Shown piece after piece: positions 26,541 to 35,561 of a stretch of 64,000 nucleotides of DNA. The translations under genes and the position numbers were made by a program. The stretch comes from Vibrio sp. DW001 (lineage in GTDB: Bacteria > Pseudomonadota > Gammaproteobacteria > Enterobacterales > Vibrionaceae). The stretch lies in NCBI RefSeq assembly GCF_029016285.1, contig NZ_CP091976.1:1302001-1366000 (forward strand), given 5' to 3'. Below the pieces are notes generated by a model. It was not told the DNA's origin and searched no databases. It worked only from the letters and a program-made list of their open reading frames with translations. Position 1 is the first letter of the stretch. Each line of letters begins with the position of its first letter.

Positions 26541-27503
26541 ATGAGAAGCGAATACAAGATTCCAAAAATTGGTTTGGGTTTATGGAAGATCAATAAAGAA
26601 CAGTGTGCTGATACGGTATATAACGCGATTAAACTTGGTTATCGACTGTTAGACAGTGCTTGCGATTATGGCAACGAGAAGGAAGTCGGTGAAGGGATAA
26701 AACGCGCCATTGCGGAAGGAATCGTCACCCGGAAAGAGTTGTGGATTACCTCTAAACTCTGGAATACATTCCATAAAAAGGAACATATAAAACCGGCATT
26801 ACAACGTACGCTCTCTGACCTCGGTGTTGATTACCTAGACTCCTATCTTATCCATTTCCCCATCGCTCAACCCTATGTACCATTTGAGACGCGTTACCCG
26901 CCAGAATGGCTACTTGATCCAGAGGCCGACAAACCAACAATGGAACTCGCACCTGTTCCTTTATATGAAACGTGGCAAGGTATGGAAGCGCTTGTTGAAT
27001 TGGGTTTGGTTAAGAATATTGGTGTTTGTAATTACAATACCGGACTTCTGAATGACCTAATGGCATACGCAAAAATTAAACCATCTGAACTTCAAATTGA
27101 GTCTCATCCTTATCTTACTCAGGAAAAATTAATAAGATTGGCGAATAATTATGGTATTTCAGTGACCTCATTTTCACCTCTAGGTTCGCTCTCTTATCTA
27201 GAAATGAACATGGCAGAAACGCTGGATTCTGTACTCAAAAAGCAGGTGGTTATTGATGCTGCAAAAGCTCATAACAGGACCCCAGCACAGATAGTATTAA
27301 GATGGGGAATACAGCGCGGTTGTTCGATTATTCCCAAAAGTACCAATATCGGACGCTTGCAGGAAAATATATCCATTTTTGATTTCTCACTCACAGACAA
27401 TCAGATGGCTGAGATCTCAAACCTAAATATTAATCGCCGTTTTAACGATCCCGGTGATTTTTGTGAAGCTGCATTTGACCGCTTTATGCCGATATACGAT
27501 TAA
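26541..27503 (+). CDS. Aldo/keto reductase, xylose-reductase-like
   Basis: NADPH-dependent carbonyl reductase of 320 residues. The catalytic tetrad is complete: Asp38 and Tyr43 in LDSACDYGNE, Lys72 in ITSKLW and His105 in YLIHFP. The length, the FETRYPPEWL-type insert and the C-terminal cofactor loop IPKSTNIGRLQEN are like D-xylose/aldose reductases. The physiological substrate is not known. A shared hairpin terminator separates it from the convergent marR gene. Confidence 0.88.
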   Translation: MRSEYKIPKIGLGLWKINKEQCADTVYNAIKLGYRLLDSACDYGNEKEVGEGIKRAIAEGIVTRKELWITSKLWNTFHKKEHIKPALQRTLSDLGVDYLDSYLIHFPIAQPYVPFETRYPPEWLLDPEADKPTMELAPVPLYETWQGMEALVELGLVKNIGVCNYNTGLLNDLMAYAKIKPSELQIESHPYLTQEKLIRLANNYGISVTSFSPLGSLSYLEMNMAETLDSVLKKQVVIDAAKAHNRTPAQIVLRWGIQRGCSIIPKSTNIGRLQENISIFDFSLTDNQMAEISNLNINRRFNDPGDFCEAAFDRFMPIYD

Positions 27504-27521
27504 GGGAATAGGTAAGGTGAG

Positions 27522-27559
27522 ATAAACCATACGCCAGCGATTGCTACCGTATGGTTTAT
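27522..27559. terminator. Bidirectional hairpin between convergent genes
   Basis: ATAAACCATACG and CGTATGGTTTAT form a perfect 12-bp stem with a 14-base loop. T-rich flanks occur in both directions, fitting use by both the reductase gene and the marR gene. Confidence 0.65.
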
Positions 27560-27583
27560 ATTAAGCTCGTTTTGTTGGTTTGC

Positions 27584-28012
27584 CTAAACGTTGCGAAGAT
27601 TGCGCGAGATTATGTCGGCCACTCTTCTGAACTCAGTCAGTTCTTGTTCGGAGAGGTTTTCTTGCATTTTATTGTGCATGTTGCTCTGAGTCTCGGATAC
27701 TAACTTCATCAAGGCTTTGCCACCCTCTGTTAGTACCAAAAGCTGGCTTCTTTTGTCCTCAGGATTAGCACTCTTCGACAACCAATCCTTATCAATCATC
27801 TCTTTAATCAGACGAGCTATCTGCGCTTTATCTCTAGAAAAGAAGTTGACGATATCATTGGCCGTGCAAGACTCATTTTTTTCTATAAAAGTTAAACATC
27901 TGATATGCATGGAATTTAATCCAATTTCGCTCGCTTTAAGTGTTGACCGCATTGTTAAACGGCATAAGTGAACCATATTGAAAATAGTGTCGGAGATAGA
28001 ATCGTTGCTCAT
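27584..28012 (-). CDS. MarR-family transcriptional regulator
   Basis: Winged-helix repressor of 142 residues; the DNA-binding region is about 35-100 (CTANDIVNFFSRDKAQIARLIKEM then the wing SANPEDKRSQLLVLTEGG). It is divergent from the siderophore-interacting reductase gene with a 100-bp gap. The gap contains a perfect 9+9 palindrome and a degenerate copy, so it probably represses itself and that gene. The ligand is unknown; iron or a siderophore is plausible from context only. Confidence 0.88.
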   Translation of the reverse strand: MSNDSISDTIFNMVHLCRLTMRSTLKASEIGLNSMHIRCLTFIEKNESCTANDIVNFFSRDKAQIARLIKEMIDKDWLSKSANPEDKRSQLLVLTEGGKALMKLVSETQSNMHNKMQENLSEQELTEFRRVADIISRNLRNV

Positions 28013-28029
28013 AAAAATAACCTCACAAT

Positions 28030-28050
28030 ATAGTTGACATAGTCAACTAT
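28030..28050. promoter_or_regulatory. MarR operator, primary
   Basis: ATAGTTGAC - ATA - GTCAACTAT, a perfect 9-bp inverted repeat 18 bases upstream of the marR ATG, in the divergent promoter region. Confidence 0.75.
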
Positions 28051-28058
28051 TAAGAACT

Positions 28059-28079
28059 ATAGTAGACTTTATCAACTTA
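28059..28079. promoter_or_regulatory. MarR operator, degenerate second copy
   Basis: ATAGTAGAC - TTT - ATCAACTTA matches the primary operator at most positions and starts 29 bp after it. It lies 34 bases before the siderophore-reductase start codon, where it would overlap that promoter. Confidence 0.5.
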
Positions 28080-28112
28080 ATTACTATTGTTCAAGTTAAA
28101 GAGGAAAACAGA

Positions 28113-28853
28113 ATGCGACCAAATAAACCAAAAGCGCGTTTAACACACGTGTCAAAAATTATCGAACTTTCTCCACATATGCGTCGCATTGTTTTGACTG
28201 GAGAGAGTATGCAGGACTTTCCTATTGATTTGGAAGGCTCGTATGTGAAGGTGGTTTTGCCGTCACAAGATGATAATGAACGCAAGATGCGTTCATATAC
28301 TATTCGTTTTTTTGACCCACAGACGAGAGAGTTGGGGCTCGATTTTGTCATCAATCGCCATAATGGTCCTGCTACCAATTGGGCAAAGCATGCAAAAATT
28401 GGAGATAGCATTATGATTGCAGGTCCAGGGCCGATGAAAATGACCAATTACAATCACCATAGTTATTTGTTGGTTGGGGACATAACTTCGATAAATGCAA
28501 TAAACGGATATGTACCAAGGTTTCGACCCGGAACGGACGTGAAAGCGATCATTGGGGTTCCTACTCGTGCAGATATAATAGAGATGGATTATGACGATTC
28601 AAAAAATACAGAATGGTTTGTGGAAGATGAAGCCACTATAACCCTAGAGGAAAAAGTTCTAAAGGTGGCACAAGGGATGTCGAAAGACACCCATGTGTTT
28701 TTGGGATTGGAAGCTAGAAGCATTCGTTCACTGCGTCCGGTATTACAAGAAGATATCGGCCTTGATAGACTGAATATTTTTGCCGTAGGTTATTGGAAAA
28801 AAGGCGTCGATGCTGACCGATTTGGCGCTCAAAAGAAAGTTAACCCAGTATAG
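28113..28853 (+). CDS. Siderophore-interacting protein, FAD-dependent ferric-siderophore reductase (ViuB-like)
   Basis: Cytosolic flavoprotein of 246 residues. The FAD-binding part (about 1-115) shows MRSYTIRFFD (RxYT/S motif) and the phosphate-binding HGPATNWAKHAKIGD; the C-terminal NAD(P)H half ends with the family YWKKGVDAD segment. Such enzymes reduce imported ferric siderophores to release iron. GAGGA precedes the ATG. Divergent marR gene and two operator-like palindromes suggest local control rather than only Fur; no Fur box was recognised by eye. Confidence 0.9.
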   Translation: MRPNKPKARLTHVSKIIELSPHMRRIVLTGESMQDFPIDLEGSYVKVVLPSQDDNERKMRSYTIRFFDPQTRELGLDFVINRHNGPATNWAKHAKIGDSIMIAGPGPMKMTNYNHHSYLLVGDITSINAINGYVPRFRPGTDVKAIIGVPTRADIIEMDYDDSKNTEWFVEDEATITLEEKVLKVAQGMSKDTHVFLGLEARSIRSLRPVLQEDIGLDRLNIFAVGYWKKGVDADRFGAQKKVNPV

Positions 28854-28928
28854 TCGTTAACGTTGTGGTCTATTTATCGATCGACGGCTTTCAATTCATC
28901 ACCCTTATATCGATCTTTCGATGCGCTT

Positions 28929-29429
28929 TTATTCGTTCATGGATGACTTCAGTTGATTTACCCAGTTTTCAACTCGCTCATGTGTACGTTCCGCTTGTCT
29001 TTCCATATCGATAGCAAGGCCGACAAACCAACCGTTTTTCTCGGCCCTCGATTCCGAATGCGTATAGCCTTTAGAAGGCCACGGACCAATAAGTGTCGCG
29101 CCTGCTTCTTCGCATGCTTGCGCAAGGTCGGCCATGGCATCCACAAAAGTATCGGCGTAGTCGCTCTGATCTCCTAAGCCAAAGACCGCAACCTTGGTGT
29201 TTGTCAGATTAAGATCTTCGATGTCATCGAGTACATAGTCCCAGTCAGACTGAATCTCGCCGTTGTTTACCGTAGGCGTACCGAGAATGATAAGGTCATA
29301 TTGTTCTAAGTCTTCCAATTCTATATCTGCGATGTCGTAGCTATCGACATTAAATTGCTGAGCGATAAGCGTGGCGACTTTTTTTGTCGAACCGGAGTCA
29401 CTTCCATAAAATACGGCGATGTTTGCCAT
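28929..29429 (-). CDS. Flavodoxin, long-chain
   Basis: FMN electron carrier of 166 residues. The phosphate loop GSDSGSTKK is at residues 9-17 and the long-chain insertion after GPWPSKGYTHSES is present; flavin-stacking aromatics are in the TPTVNNGEIQSDW and GLGDQSDYAD loops. It follows nifJ by 74 bases in the same direction, so the pair forms a pyruvate-to-flavodoxin path. Here the reduced flavodoxin could feed the RdhC-like membrane protein or RdhA, which need low-potential electrons. It is similar in size to FldA/FldB. Confidence 0.92.
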   Translation of the reverse strand: MANIAVFYGSDSGSTKKVATLIAQQFNVDSYDIADIELEDLEQYDLIILGTPTVNNGEIQSDWDYVLDDIEDLNLTNTKVAVFGLGDQSDYADTFVDAMADLAQACEEAGATLIGPWPSKGYTHSESRAEKNGWFVGLAIDMERQAERTHERVENWVNQLKSSMNE

Positions 29430-29503
29430 TGTTGTTCTCTCTTTATTTAGTGTTTATACCAATTATAATTGTATGGACTAATCGAATGTCGATACGTTTG
29501 GTG

Positions 29504-32500
29504 TTATTTCCATTCAGCTAATTGATTAAGCAATGACTGTCTATGTTCGACTTGAGATTGCAGTGAAGCAATCCCTTGTAGATAACGTTTATGGTCCCTT
29601 GTTGAAAGCTGATTAAATCGATTTTGGCGTTCAATAAAGTGTTCCACCCCGAGTTTCGCTGGGGGTGAATCAAGCTGAAGCGCAGCTTTACCTTTGGTTT
29701 TTCGTCTAGGATCAAATCGGTAGAGTGGCCACAAACCTGTATCGACAAGTTGTTGCTGTTGCTCGATGCCTTCAGACATGTCGATACCATGGGTAATGCA
29801 GGAAGCGTAAGCGATAATCAAAGATGGTCCGGGGTAAGATTCTGCCTCCTGAATCGCTTTCAAGGTCTGATTCATATTCGCCCCGATGGCGATAGTGGCG
29901 ACGTAAGCGTTGCCATTCATCATGGTGGTAATACCAAGATCTTTTCCTGCTGTCTGTTTACCTTCACTAGCAAACTTAGCGATGGCACCCGTCGGTGTTG
30001 CTTTCGATTGTTGCCCACCGGTATTGGCGTAAACCTGATTGTTTAGCACTATGATGTTGACGTTTTTTTTGCCTGCTAGCACGTGGTCCACACCGCCATA
30101 GCCGATATCAAATGCCCACCCGTCACCCCCTATAATCCATACGGACTTTGAGACTAATGAATTGGCATATTGCGTCATCGAATGCCTCTCATCAGTCAGC
30201 TGTTTCAGGTGCCTGATATTCTCACGTTGCTTCGCGATTCCTTTGACTGAGGAATCATTAACCAGTTTAACGATATCTTCGAATAGAGGTTTCGGAAGAA
30301 AATCTTGCATGGCTTTAAGTTGAGTCAGTGCGATATTTTGCTCGCTTTCTAACGCTATGCGCATACCCAGACCAAACTCTGCATTATCCTCAAATAGGGA
30401 GTTTGCCCATGCAGGCCCTTGTCCTTGTTTGTTTTGGCTATAAGGTGTGGTGGGTAGGTTCCCTCCATATATCGAAGAGCAACCCGTCGCGTTGGCAATC
30501 AGCATATGGTCACCGTACAGTTGTGTAAGCACTTTGATATAAGGGGTTTCCCCACAGCCAGAGCAAGCTCCAGAGAACTCAAGCAATGGCTCCAAAAGCT
30601 GGCTGCTTCGGGCGTCGATGCGCTTTACCTCGATAGGTTTAAGTTCGGGTAATTGGGTGAAGTATTCAAAATTCTGGTTTTGTTCTTCTGATACTGATGC
30701 CCTAGCCACCATTATCAATGCTTTTTTTGAACCATCACCTTCATTCAGAGTAGGGCACATATCCACGCAAAGCTGGCAGCCAGTGCAGTCTTGAGGAGAA
30801 ACTTGAAGGGTGAATCTTTCACCATGGAAGTCTCGTCGTTTATAGTCTGTGGTTATGAAGGATTTAGGTGCATCCTTTAATGACAAGGTGCGACTGACCA
30901 CTTTTACTCGAATAGCGGAATGAGGACAGACTAAGCTGCAGATATTGCATTGGGTACAACTTTCTTGATCCCATTGTGGGACAAAGCTTGCGATATCCCG
31001 TTTTTCCCATTTGCTGGTGGCAGTGGGCCACTGACCATCAACGGGAAAGACACTGACGGGTAATTGATCGCCACGGTTTTGTAAAAGTTCAGCCGTTATT
31101 TTTTTTACAAGCTCTGGCGCGTGATGCGAGACAATTGGCACGTAATCAGGTTTGTTCAATGCGTTAACATTGGGTAAGACCTCAAATAAAACGGCTTCGG
31201 TTTTCGCTACTGTCGCCAGATTGGCATGGATTAACTTATCACCCTTACGTTGATAGGTTTTTTTAATGGCTTCGTTTTGTCGTTCAAATGCCTGTTCAGG
31301 CGTGAGTAATTCGGTCAATAAAAAGAAAGCACGTTGCATAATATTGTTAATACGACCGCGAATACCACATCGGTTCGCGAGGTCGTTGGCGTCGATAGTG
31401 TACATCTTTAAATTCTTTTTAAGGATATGGTTCTGTTCGCGGTAATTGAGCTGACCCCATAACTCGTCTGCGGAATAGACAGAGTTAAATAGAACGGTTG
31501 CCCCCCGTTTGGCGTGGGCAAGAATGTCGTTGTTTTTAAGCAGGCTAAACTGGTGACAACCAAGGAAGTCGGCTTCATCTATGAGATAAGGTGCATCTAT
31601 TAGAGTGTTATCGAATCGCAAATGAGATGTGGTCATCCCCCCACTTTTTTTGGAGTCGTAAACAAAATAACCTTGGGTAAACCAAGAGCTGTCGGAGCCC
31701 ACTATTTTGATGGTATTTTTATTTGCACCGACGGTACCGTCTGATCCTAACCCATAGAAAAGTGCCCGGAGTGTTGACTCGTCATAATCAGTGCTTGTAT
31801 GGACTAACGGTAGCGAAAGGTTGGTGACGTCATCGGTTATACCGACCGTAAAGCTATGAAAAATGGTACCAGACTCTATAGCAATGTAGATTGACTCTGC
31901 ATGACGAGGGGTGAATTCTTTTGAAGAGAGTCCGTATCGTCCACCAAAAATTTCCGGGATGGGGGTGCTATGGTGTGCGTGCCAACCTTGTGACATTGCT
32001 GCGACCATGTCGAGGTATAGTGGTTCGCCGATGGCGCCAGGTTCTTTGGTCCTATCCAGTACGGCAATGCTTTGAATCGTTGGTGGAATAATGCTTAAGC
32101 AATGTTCTACAGAAAAAGGGCGGAATAGATGAACGCATAGAACGCCGACGCGTTTGCCCTGTTTTTGCAATCCAGTAACGGTTTGCTTCACGGTGCTCGT
32201 GGCGGATCCCATCACGACAATAAGTGCGATGGCCTTTTCATCACCAACATATTGAAATGGTTGGTAATGACGTCCGGTAAGCTTGCCAAACCTTTCCATC
32301 ATGTCGACGACGATGTTAGGGCAGATATCGTAATAACTGTTTACCGCTTCCCTTGCTTGAAAGTAGGTGTCTGGATTCTGTGAGGAACCTCTGAGTGTCG
32401 GGGCGTCTGGTGTCAGTCTTCGTTGAAAGTTTTGTGTAATAGCGTCTTCATCTAACATCTTTTCTATTGTGTCATTATGGATAGTTTGGACGTGGTTTAG

Positions 32501-33076
32501 CTCATGAGATGTCCTGAATCCATCAAAAAAGTGTACAAAGGGGATGCGGCTTTGTAACGTGGCAGCCTGAGCAATTAATGCTAAGTCGTGGGCTTGTTGG
32601 CTGTTATTGCTTGAAAGCATGGCAAAGCCTGTTTGACGTACTGCCATCACATCGGAGTGATCGCAGAAGATAGAAAGGGCGTGTGTTGCCACTGTTCTCG
32701 CCGCGACATGCAGTACAAAGGGGGTGAGTTCACCCGCTATCTTATACATATTTGGGATCATTAATAACAATCCCTGTGATGAAGTAAAAGAGGTGGCCAA
32801 AGAGCCTGCCGTTAATGCCCCGTGTACAAGACCCGCCGCTCCGGCTTCCGACTGCATCTCGTAAATACTAGGTATGACGCCTCTGAAGTTAGTGACTTGG
32901 TCATTCGTCCACTCCTCGCAATGCTCTGCCATGGCTGAAGATGGTGTGATCGGATAGATGCCGATGACATCGTTACAGCGATAAGCGACAGAAGCCGCGG
33001 CCTCATTGCCGTCCATTATCCTAATTTCTGTTTCTTTTTGATCGGTGGTGGTCCCCACCTTTTTGTTTACGTTCAT
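29504..33076 (-). CDS. nifJ: Pyruvate:flavodoxin/ferredoxin oxidoreductase
   Basis: Thiamine-diphosphate enzyme of 1190 residues, full length for NifJ. It converts pyruvate and CoA to acetyl-CoA and CO2 and passes electrons to flavodoxin or ferredoxin. The N-terminal YPITPSSAMAEHCEEW domain is intact. Two ferredoxin-type clusters are seen: CTQCNICSLVCP near residue 707 and CTGCQLCVDMCP near 763. The proximal cluster starts with CSGCGETPY near 838 and the TPP motif GGDGWAFDIGYGG lies near 980. A GAGGTAG ribosome site precedes the ATG. It is third in an operon after the RdhC-like and small membrane proteins, which carries a perfect FNR site upstream. Confidence 0.95.
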   Translation of the reverse strand: MNVNKKVGTTTDQKETEIRIMDGNEAAASVAYRCNDVIGIYPITPSSAMAEHCEEWTNDQVTNFRGVIPSIYEMQSEAGAAGLVHGALTAGSLATSFTSSQGLLLMIPNMYKIAGELTPFVLHVAARTVATHALSIFCDHSDVMAVRQTGFAMLSSNNSQQAHDLALIAQAATLQSRIPFVHFFDGFRTSHELNHVQTIHNDTIEKMLDEDAITQNFQRRLTPDAPTLRGSSQNPDTYFQAREAVNSYYDICPNIVVDMMERFGKLTGRHYQPFQYVGDEKAIALIVVMGSATSTVKQTVTGLQKQGKRVGVLCVHLFRPFSVEHCLSIIPPTIQSIAVLDRTKEPGAIGEPLYLDMVAAMSQGWHAHHSTPIPEIFGGRYGLSSKEFTPRHAESIYIAIESGTIFHSFTVGITDDVTNLSLPLVHTSTDYDESTLRALFYGLGSDGTVGANKNTIKIVGSDSSWFTQGYFVYDSKKSGGMTTSHLRFDNTLIDAPYLIDEADFLGCHQFSLLKNNDILAHAKRGATVLFNSVYSADELWGQLNYREQNHILKKNLKMYTIDANDLANRCGIRGRINNIMQRAFFLLTELLTPEQAFERQNEAIKKTYQRKGDKLIHANLATVAKTEAVLFEVLPNVNALNKPDYVPIVSHHAPELVKKITAELLQNRGDQLPVSVFPVDGQWPTATSKWEKRDIASFVPQWDQESCTQCNICSLVCPHSAIRVKVVSRTLSLKDAPKSFITTDYKRRDFHGERFTLQVSPQDCTGCQLCVDMCPTLNEGDGSKKALIMVARASVSEEQNQNFEYFTQLPELKPIEVKRIDARSSQLLEPLLEFSGACSGCGETPYIKVLTQLYGDHMLIANATGCSSIYGGNLPTTPYSQNKQGQGPAWANSLFEDNAEFGLGMRIALESEQNIALTQLKAMQDFLPKPLFEDIVKLVNDSSVKGIAKQRENIRHLKQLTDERHSMTQYANSLVSKSVWIIGGDGWAFDIGYGGVDHVLAGKKNVNIIVLNNQVYANTGGQQSKATPTGAIAKFASEGKQTAGKDLGITTMMNGNAYVATIAIGANMNQTLKAIQEAESYPGPSLIIAYASCITHGIDMSEGIEQQQQLVDTGLWPLYRFDPRRKTKGKAALQLDSPPAKLGVEHFIERQNRFNQLSTRDHKRYLQGIASLQSQVEHRQSLLNQLAEWK

Positions 33077-33084
33077 GTTCTACC

Positions 33085-33312
33085 TCAGTCGTGATTAGGA
33101 GCACTTGGGTCGTATCCTTTGGCCCACTGTCGAATGATATCCATGTCTTCTTGTTTGCGTTTTTCAGCATTGTCATCGGTGATTTGACTAAAAACATATT
33201 GAGGTTTGTTGGAACTACTGGTTTTTAGAATCAGGGTAATGTCTTGATGCAAAGCCAATAGGATGAAGCCGGATGTCACGGCATAAAATAGATATAAAAA
33301 ATGTTTTCTCAT
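33085..33312 (-). CDS. Small single-pass membrane protein in the rdhC-like/nifJ operon
   Basis: Not recognised. 75 residues: a membrane segment at about residues 5-25 (FLYLFYAVTSGFILLAL) and a soluble, charged C-terminal part. Its ATG follows the stop of the RdhC-like gene by 2 bases and its stop overlaps the nifJ ribosome site, so it is surely in the same message. A role as a small subunit or anchor for the electron path is possible but unproven. Confidence 0.7.
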   Translation of the reverse strand: MRKHFLYLFYAVTSGFILLALHQDITLILKTSSSNKPQYVFSQITDDNAEKRKQEDMDIIRQWAKGYDPSAPNHD

Positions 33313-33314
33313 GC

Positions 33315-34586
33315 TTATGACTCCTCAACAGAGATGGCGCTTGGTTGCTTGTTTTTGAGGTGTATATTGGTACGCTTGTTTTGGGGGAGTCTGTCCTGTT
33401 TTCCTGCAAGATTTTTCTTGTTCTTGTTCTTTTTCGGTTTGGTTACCTGTTTATACCACTCCTTTATAAAGAGTAGATAGTCGGTCATTGCATTAATAGG
33501 ACAGAGGGTTTTACACCAAGGACGATGAATGAACAGCGAGGTGATGAGCAGCAAAATTGTCGGAATAAATAGATAGATAGAGCCCACCATGCTGAACATA
33601 ATACCGAATGGTTCAAAGGTGAACGCCGCAGGATTTCTAAAGAACAAACCACCGCTCAACGTCACCAATAAAATAAGCCGTGGGAACCAATGAAAGGCTT
33701 TGTGTTTAAGGTTGATGGTTTTCGCATTAGTAAGTTTGGAGAGACATTGTTGAGTGGTACCCATGGGGCAGATCATCTGGCAATAAATATTTTTGTTAAA
33801 CAACAGAATATAGCCGACACTGAGTATCAGAAGAATAATGGCCGTATAGTTTCCAAGGCCTGATGTCCATGCCCCCGAGATTAATATTCCCATGGTGGCA
33901 GAAGAAACGAGGGCAGCCGAGTAGAAACCAAATATAAGCAGAGCGGAAATCATCACGGTCCATTGCATCTTGTTTTTATGGATGCTGGTAGAGCGGCTGA
34001 TATAAATGGCCAATAGGAAGAACACCACCGCGAGTCCATCAAGGAAGCCTACCGTATCAAATGGGCTAGACGCTTCTTTTAGGCGATAGCCAAATATCTG
34101 CTCACGAATTGGATCTGTGGCATTATTCGCGGCGTTTAGAATGCCGTTTGAAGATAGCGTTGCGCCGCTTATGGCATCGACGTGAATCTGACTTCTGCCC
34201 ATTGTGCTAAGGAACTTATTCACCAAACCATTCTCAATCACCTTGTTTACATAGGAGGCGGTGTCCTTGATGGATAGGATACTGGCTTGCTCAATGGTAC
34301 CTTGTATATTCATACGGATTGCGACGCTAAGTTCACCACCGTAGCCAACCCCTTGCCCGACGCCCAACCATGCTTTTTGTTCGTCGTTTTCGGTGATTTT
34401 GTAAAGGTTATCATCAACCTTTACAAGCTGCTGGTTCTCTTCTAGCAATGAATTTAGCATAGTGCTTTGACGTTGAGATATTTCAACGCCGCCAAACCAC
34501 CAAGCGGCAATAAGCAACAATAACGAAGCTATAGCGGCAACTTTTTCGACGACAAGGTTAAATTTCTGTTTGGATCTTCGAGCCAT
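33315..34586 (-). CDS. Membrane FMN-binding polyferredoxin-like protein, RdhC/PceC/NosR type
   Basis: Inner-membrane protein of 423 residues. One N-terminal helix (about 16-32), a periplasmic FMN-binding domain with SGAT at 140-143 (Thr143 probable flavin attachment) and five more helices (about 180-350). Two CX3CP motifs, C269/C273 and C358/C362, follow helices 4 and 6. This one-plus-five helix layout with FMN and two CX3CP motifs is that of RdhC/PceC in organohalide-respiring bacteria; NosR is larger. It would carry electrons from quinol or flavodoxin across the membrane to RdhA. It leads the operon with nifJ and flavodoxin, 117 bp after an FNR site. Confidence 0.8.
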   Translation of the reverse strand: MARRSKQKFNLVVEKVAAIASLLLLIAAWWFGGVEISQRQSTMLNSLLEENQQLVKVDDNLYKITENDEQKAWLGVGQGVGYGGELSVAIRMNIQGTIEQASILSIKDTASYVNKVIENGLVNKFLSTMGRSQIHVDAISGATLSSNGILNAANNATDPIREQIFGYRLKEASSPFDTVGFLDGLAVVFFLLAIYISRSTSIHKNKMQWTVMISALLIFGFYSAALVSSATMGILISGAWTSGLGNYTAIILLILSVGYILLFNKNIYCQMICPMGTTQQCLSKLTNAKTINLKHKAFHWFPRLILLVTLSGGLFFRNPAAFTFEPFGIMFSMVGSIYLFIPTILLLITSLFIHRPWCKTLCPINAMTDYLLFIKEWYKQVTKPKKNKNKKNLAGKQDRLPQNKRTNIHLKNKQPSAISVEES

Positions 34587-34702
34587 GACCTACCTACCAA
34601 AAGGGTATAAGCGTAATTTTTGCTAATGGTAGCGTTATAGCGAATGGTATAAAGGTAGATAACAACCCATTTCAGATACAAAAAGTCCAAACATAGTTAA
34701 GG

Positions 34703-34716
34703 TTGATTTTCATCAA
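34703..34716 (-). promoter_or_regulatory. FNR site upstream of the rdhC-like/nifJ operon
   Basis: TTGATTTTCATCAA, a perfect TTGAT-N4-ATCAA. On the minus strand a TATCTG hexamer at 34678-34673 would place the start near 34667, about 42 bp from the centre of the site, the class II activation distance. Confidence 0.8.
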
Positions 34717-34781
34717 TGGTAAAGGGGAATGATGAGTTATGTTTTCCCCTAATGATTTATTTACGCTCGAAATAAGGTCTG

Positions 34782-35561
34782 TTATTGCTGTGTGTTAAAT
34801 CGATGATTTAGTTCCAATGATAGATAGAAAGACCGAGTGTTTGCCCGTGAAAACTCTAATTGATCCACCTGCATAAATTTACTACTGAGTATACTGTAGT
34901 TTGGTCTATTTGACGGCAGAGTAGGACGTTTGTTCATAGGCCCGATTTGATAAATATAGTAATCTGGGTCCTCAATCAGAATGCTTTCGATGTTAAATTT
35001 GGCAACCTTGCGCCCCGTGGGTGCGATAAGGTCACCGCCCGCAGCGCCGATAATACCATTCACTATGCTCTTATCTCCTGCCACCATAAATGGGCTTTCT
35101 GTTACTTCAAACACCACTCTTGGTCTTTGCTTCAATGGTTGAATTTGTTCGCGAACATGAACAAGCTCTTGGACAAGTTTATTGGCCTCAGACGGTCTAT
35201 TTACCCGTTCACCTAAGCTTGTTATCTGCGTAAGGATTTGGTCCAATGTGACGGGGTCGTACTTCATCACCTCTACGTCCAGTTGTTGCGACATATACTC
35301 AGAAAAAAATCGGTTTGAACTGATGATAAGAAGGTCAGGTTTTAGGCCTTTTAGTAACTCGACATTTGGCTTGATGTGAGAACCTACCTTTAGCGCATTG
35401 GGGAAGTCGTCGTTACTGCGAGTAACGCCGACCACCTTGTCCTGAACGCCAAGTCTAATCAATATGTCACCAGCTGCGGGTGCAAGTAGGACAATTCTTT
35501 CGTAGGCTAAAGCTTCAGGAACAGAAACTAAAGCTAGTAGTATCAGAAGACACCGTAACAT
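34782..35561 (-). CDS. Periplasmic binding protein, BtuF/FecB-like
   Basis: Substrate-binding protein of 259 residues for a FecCD-type importer. ATG at 35561 is chosen because it starts a signal peptide (LRCLLILLALVSVPEALA) and has GAGG seven bases upstream; the frame is open about 160 bases further. The fold signature VLLAPAAGDILIRLGVQDKVVG and KPDLLIISSN is that of BtuF/TroA proteins for corrinoids, heme or siderophores. It is last in a minus-strand operon that starts with a cobalamin riboswitch, so a corrinoid is the best guess. It overlaps the ATPase gene by 47 bases. Confidence 0.78.
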   Translation of the reverse strand: MLRCLLILLALVSVPEALAYERIVLLAPAAGDILIRLGVQDKVVGVTRSNDDFPNALKVGSHIKPNVELLKGLKPDLLIISSNRFFSEYMSQQLDVEVMKYDPVTLDQILTQITSLGERVNRPSEANKLVQELVHVREQIQPLKQRPRVVFEVTESPFMVAGDKSIVNGIIGAAGGDLIAPTGRKVAKFNIESILIEDPDYYIYQIGPMNKRPTLPSNRPNYSILSSKFMQVDQLEFSRANTRSFYLSLELNHRFNTQQ

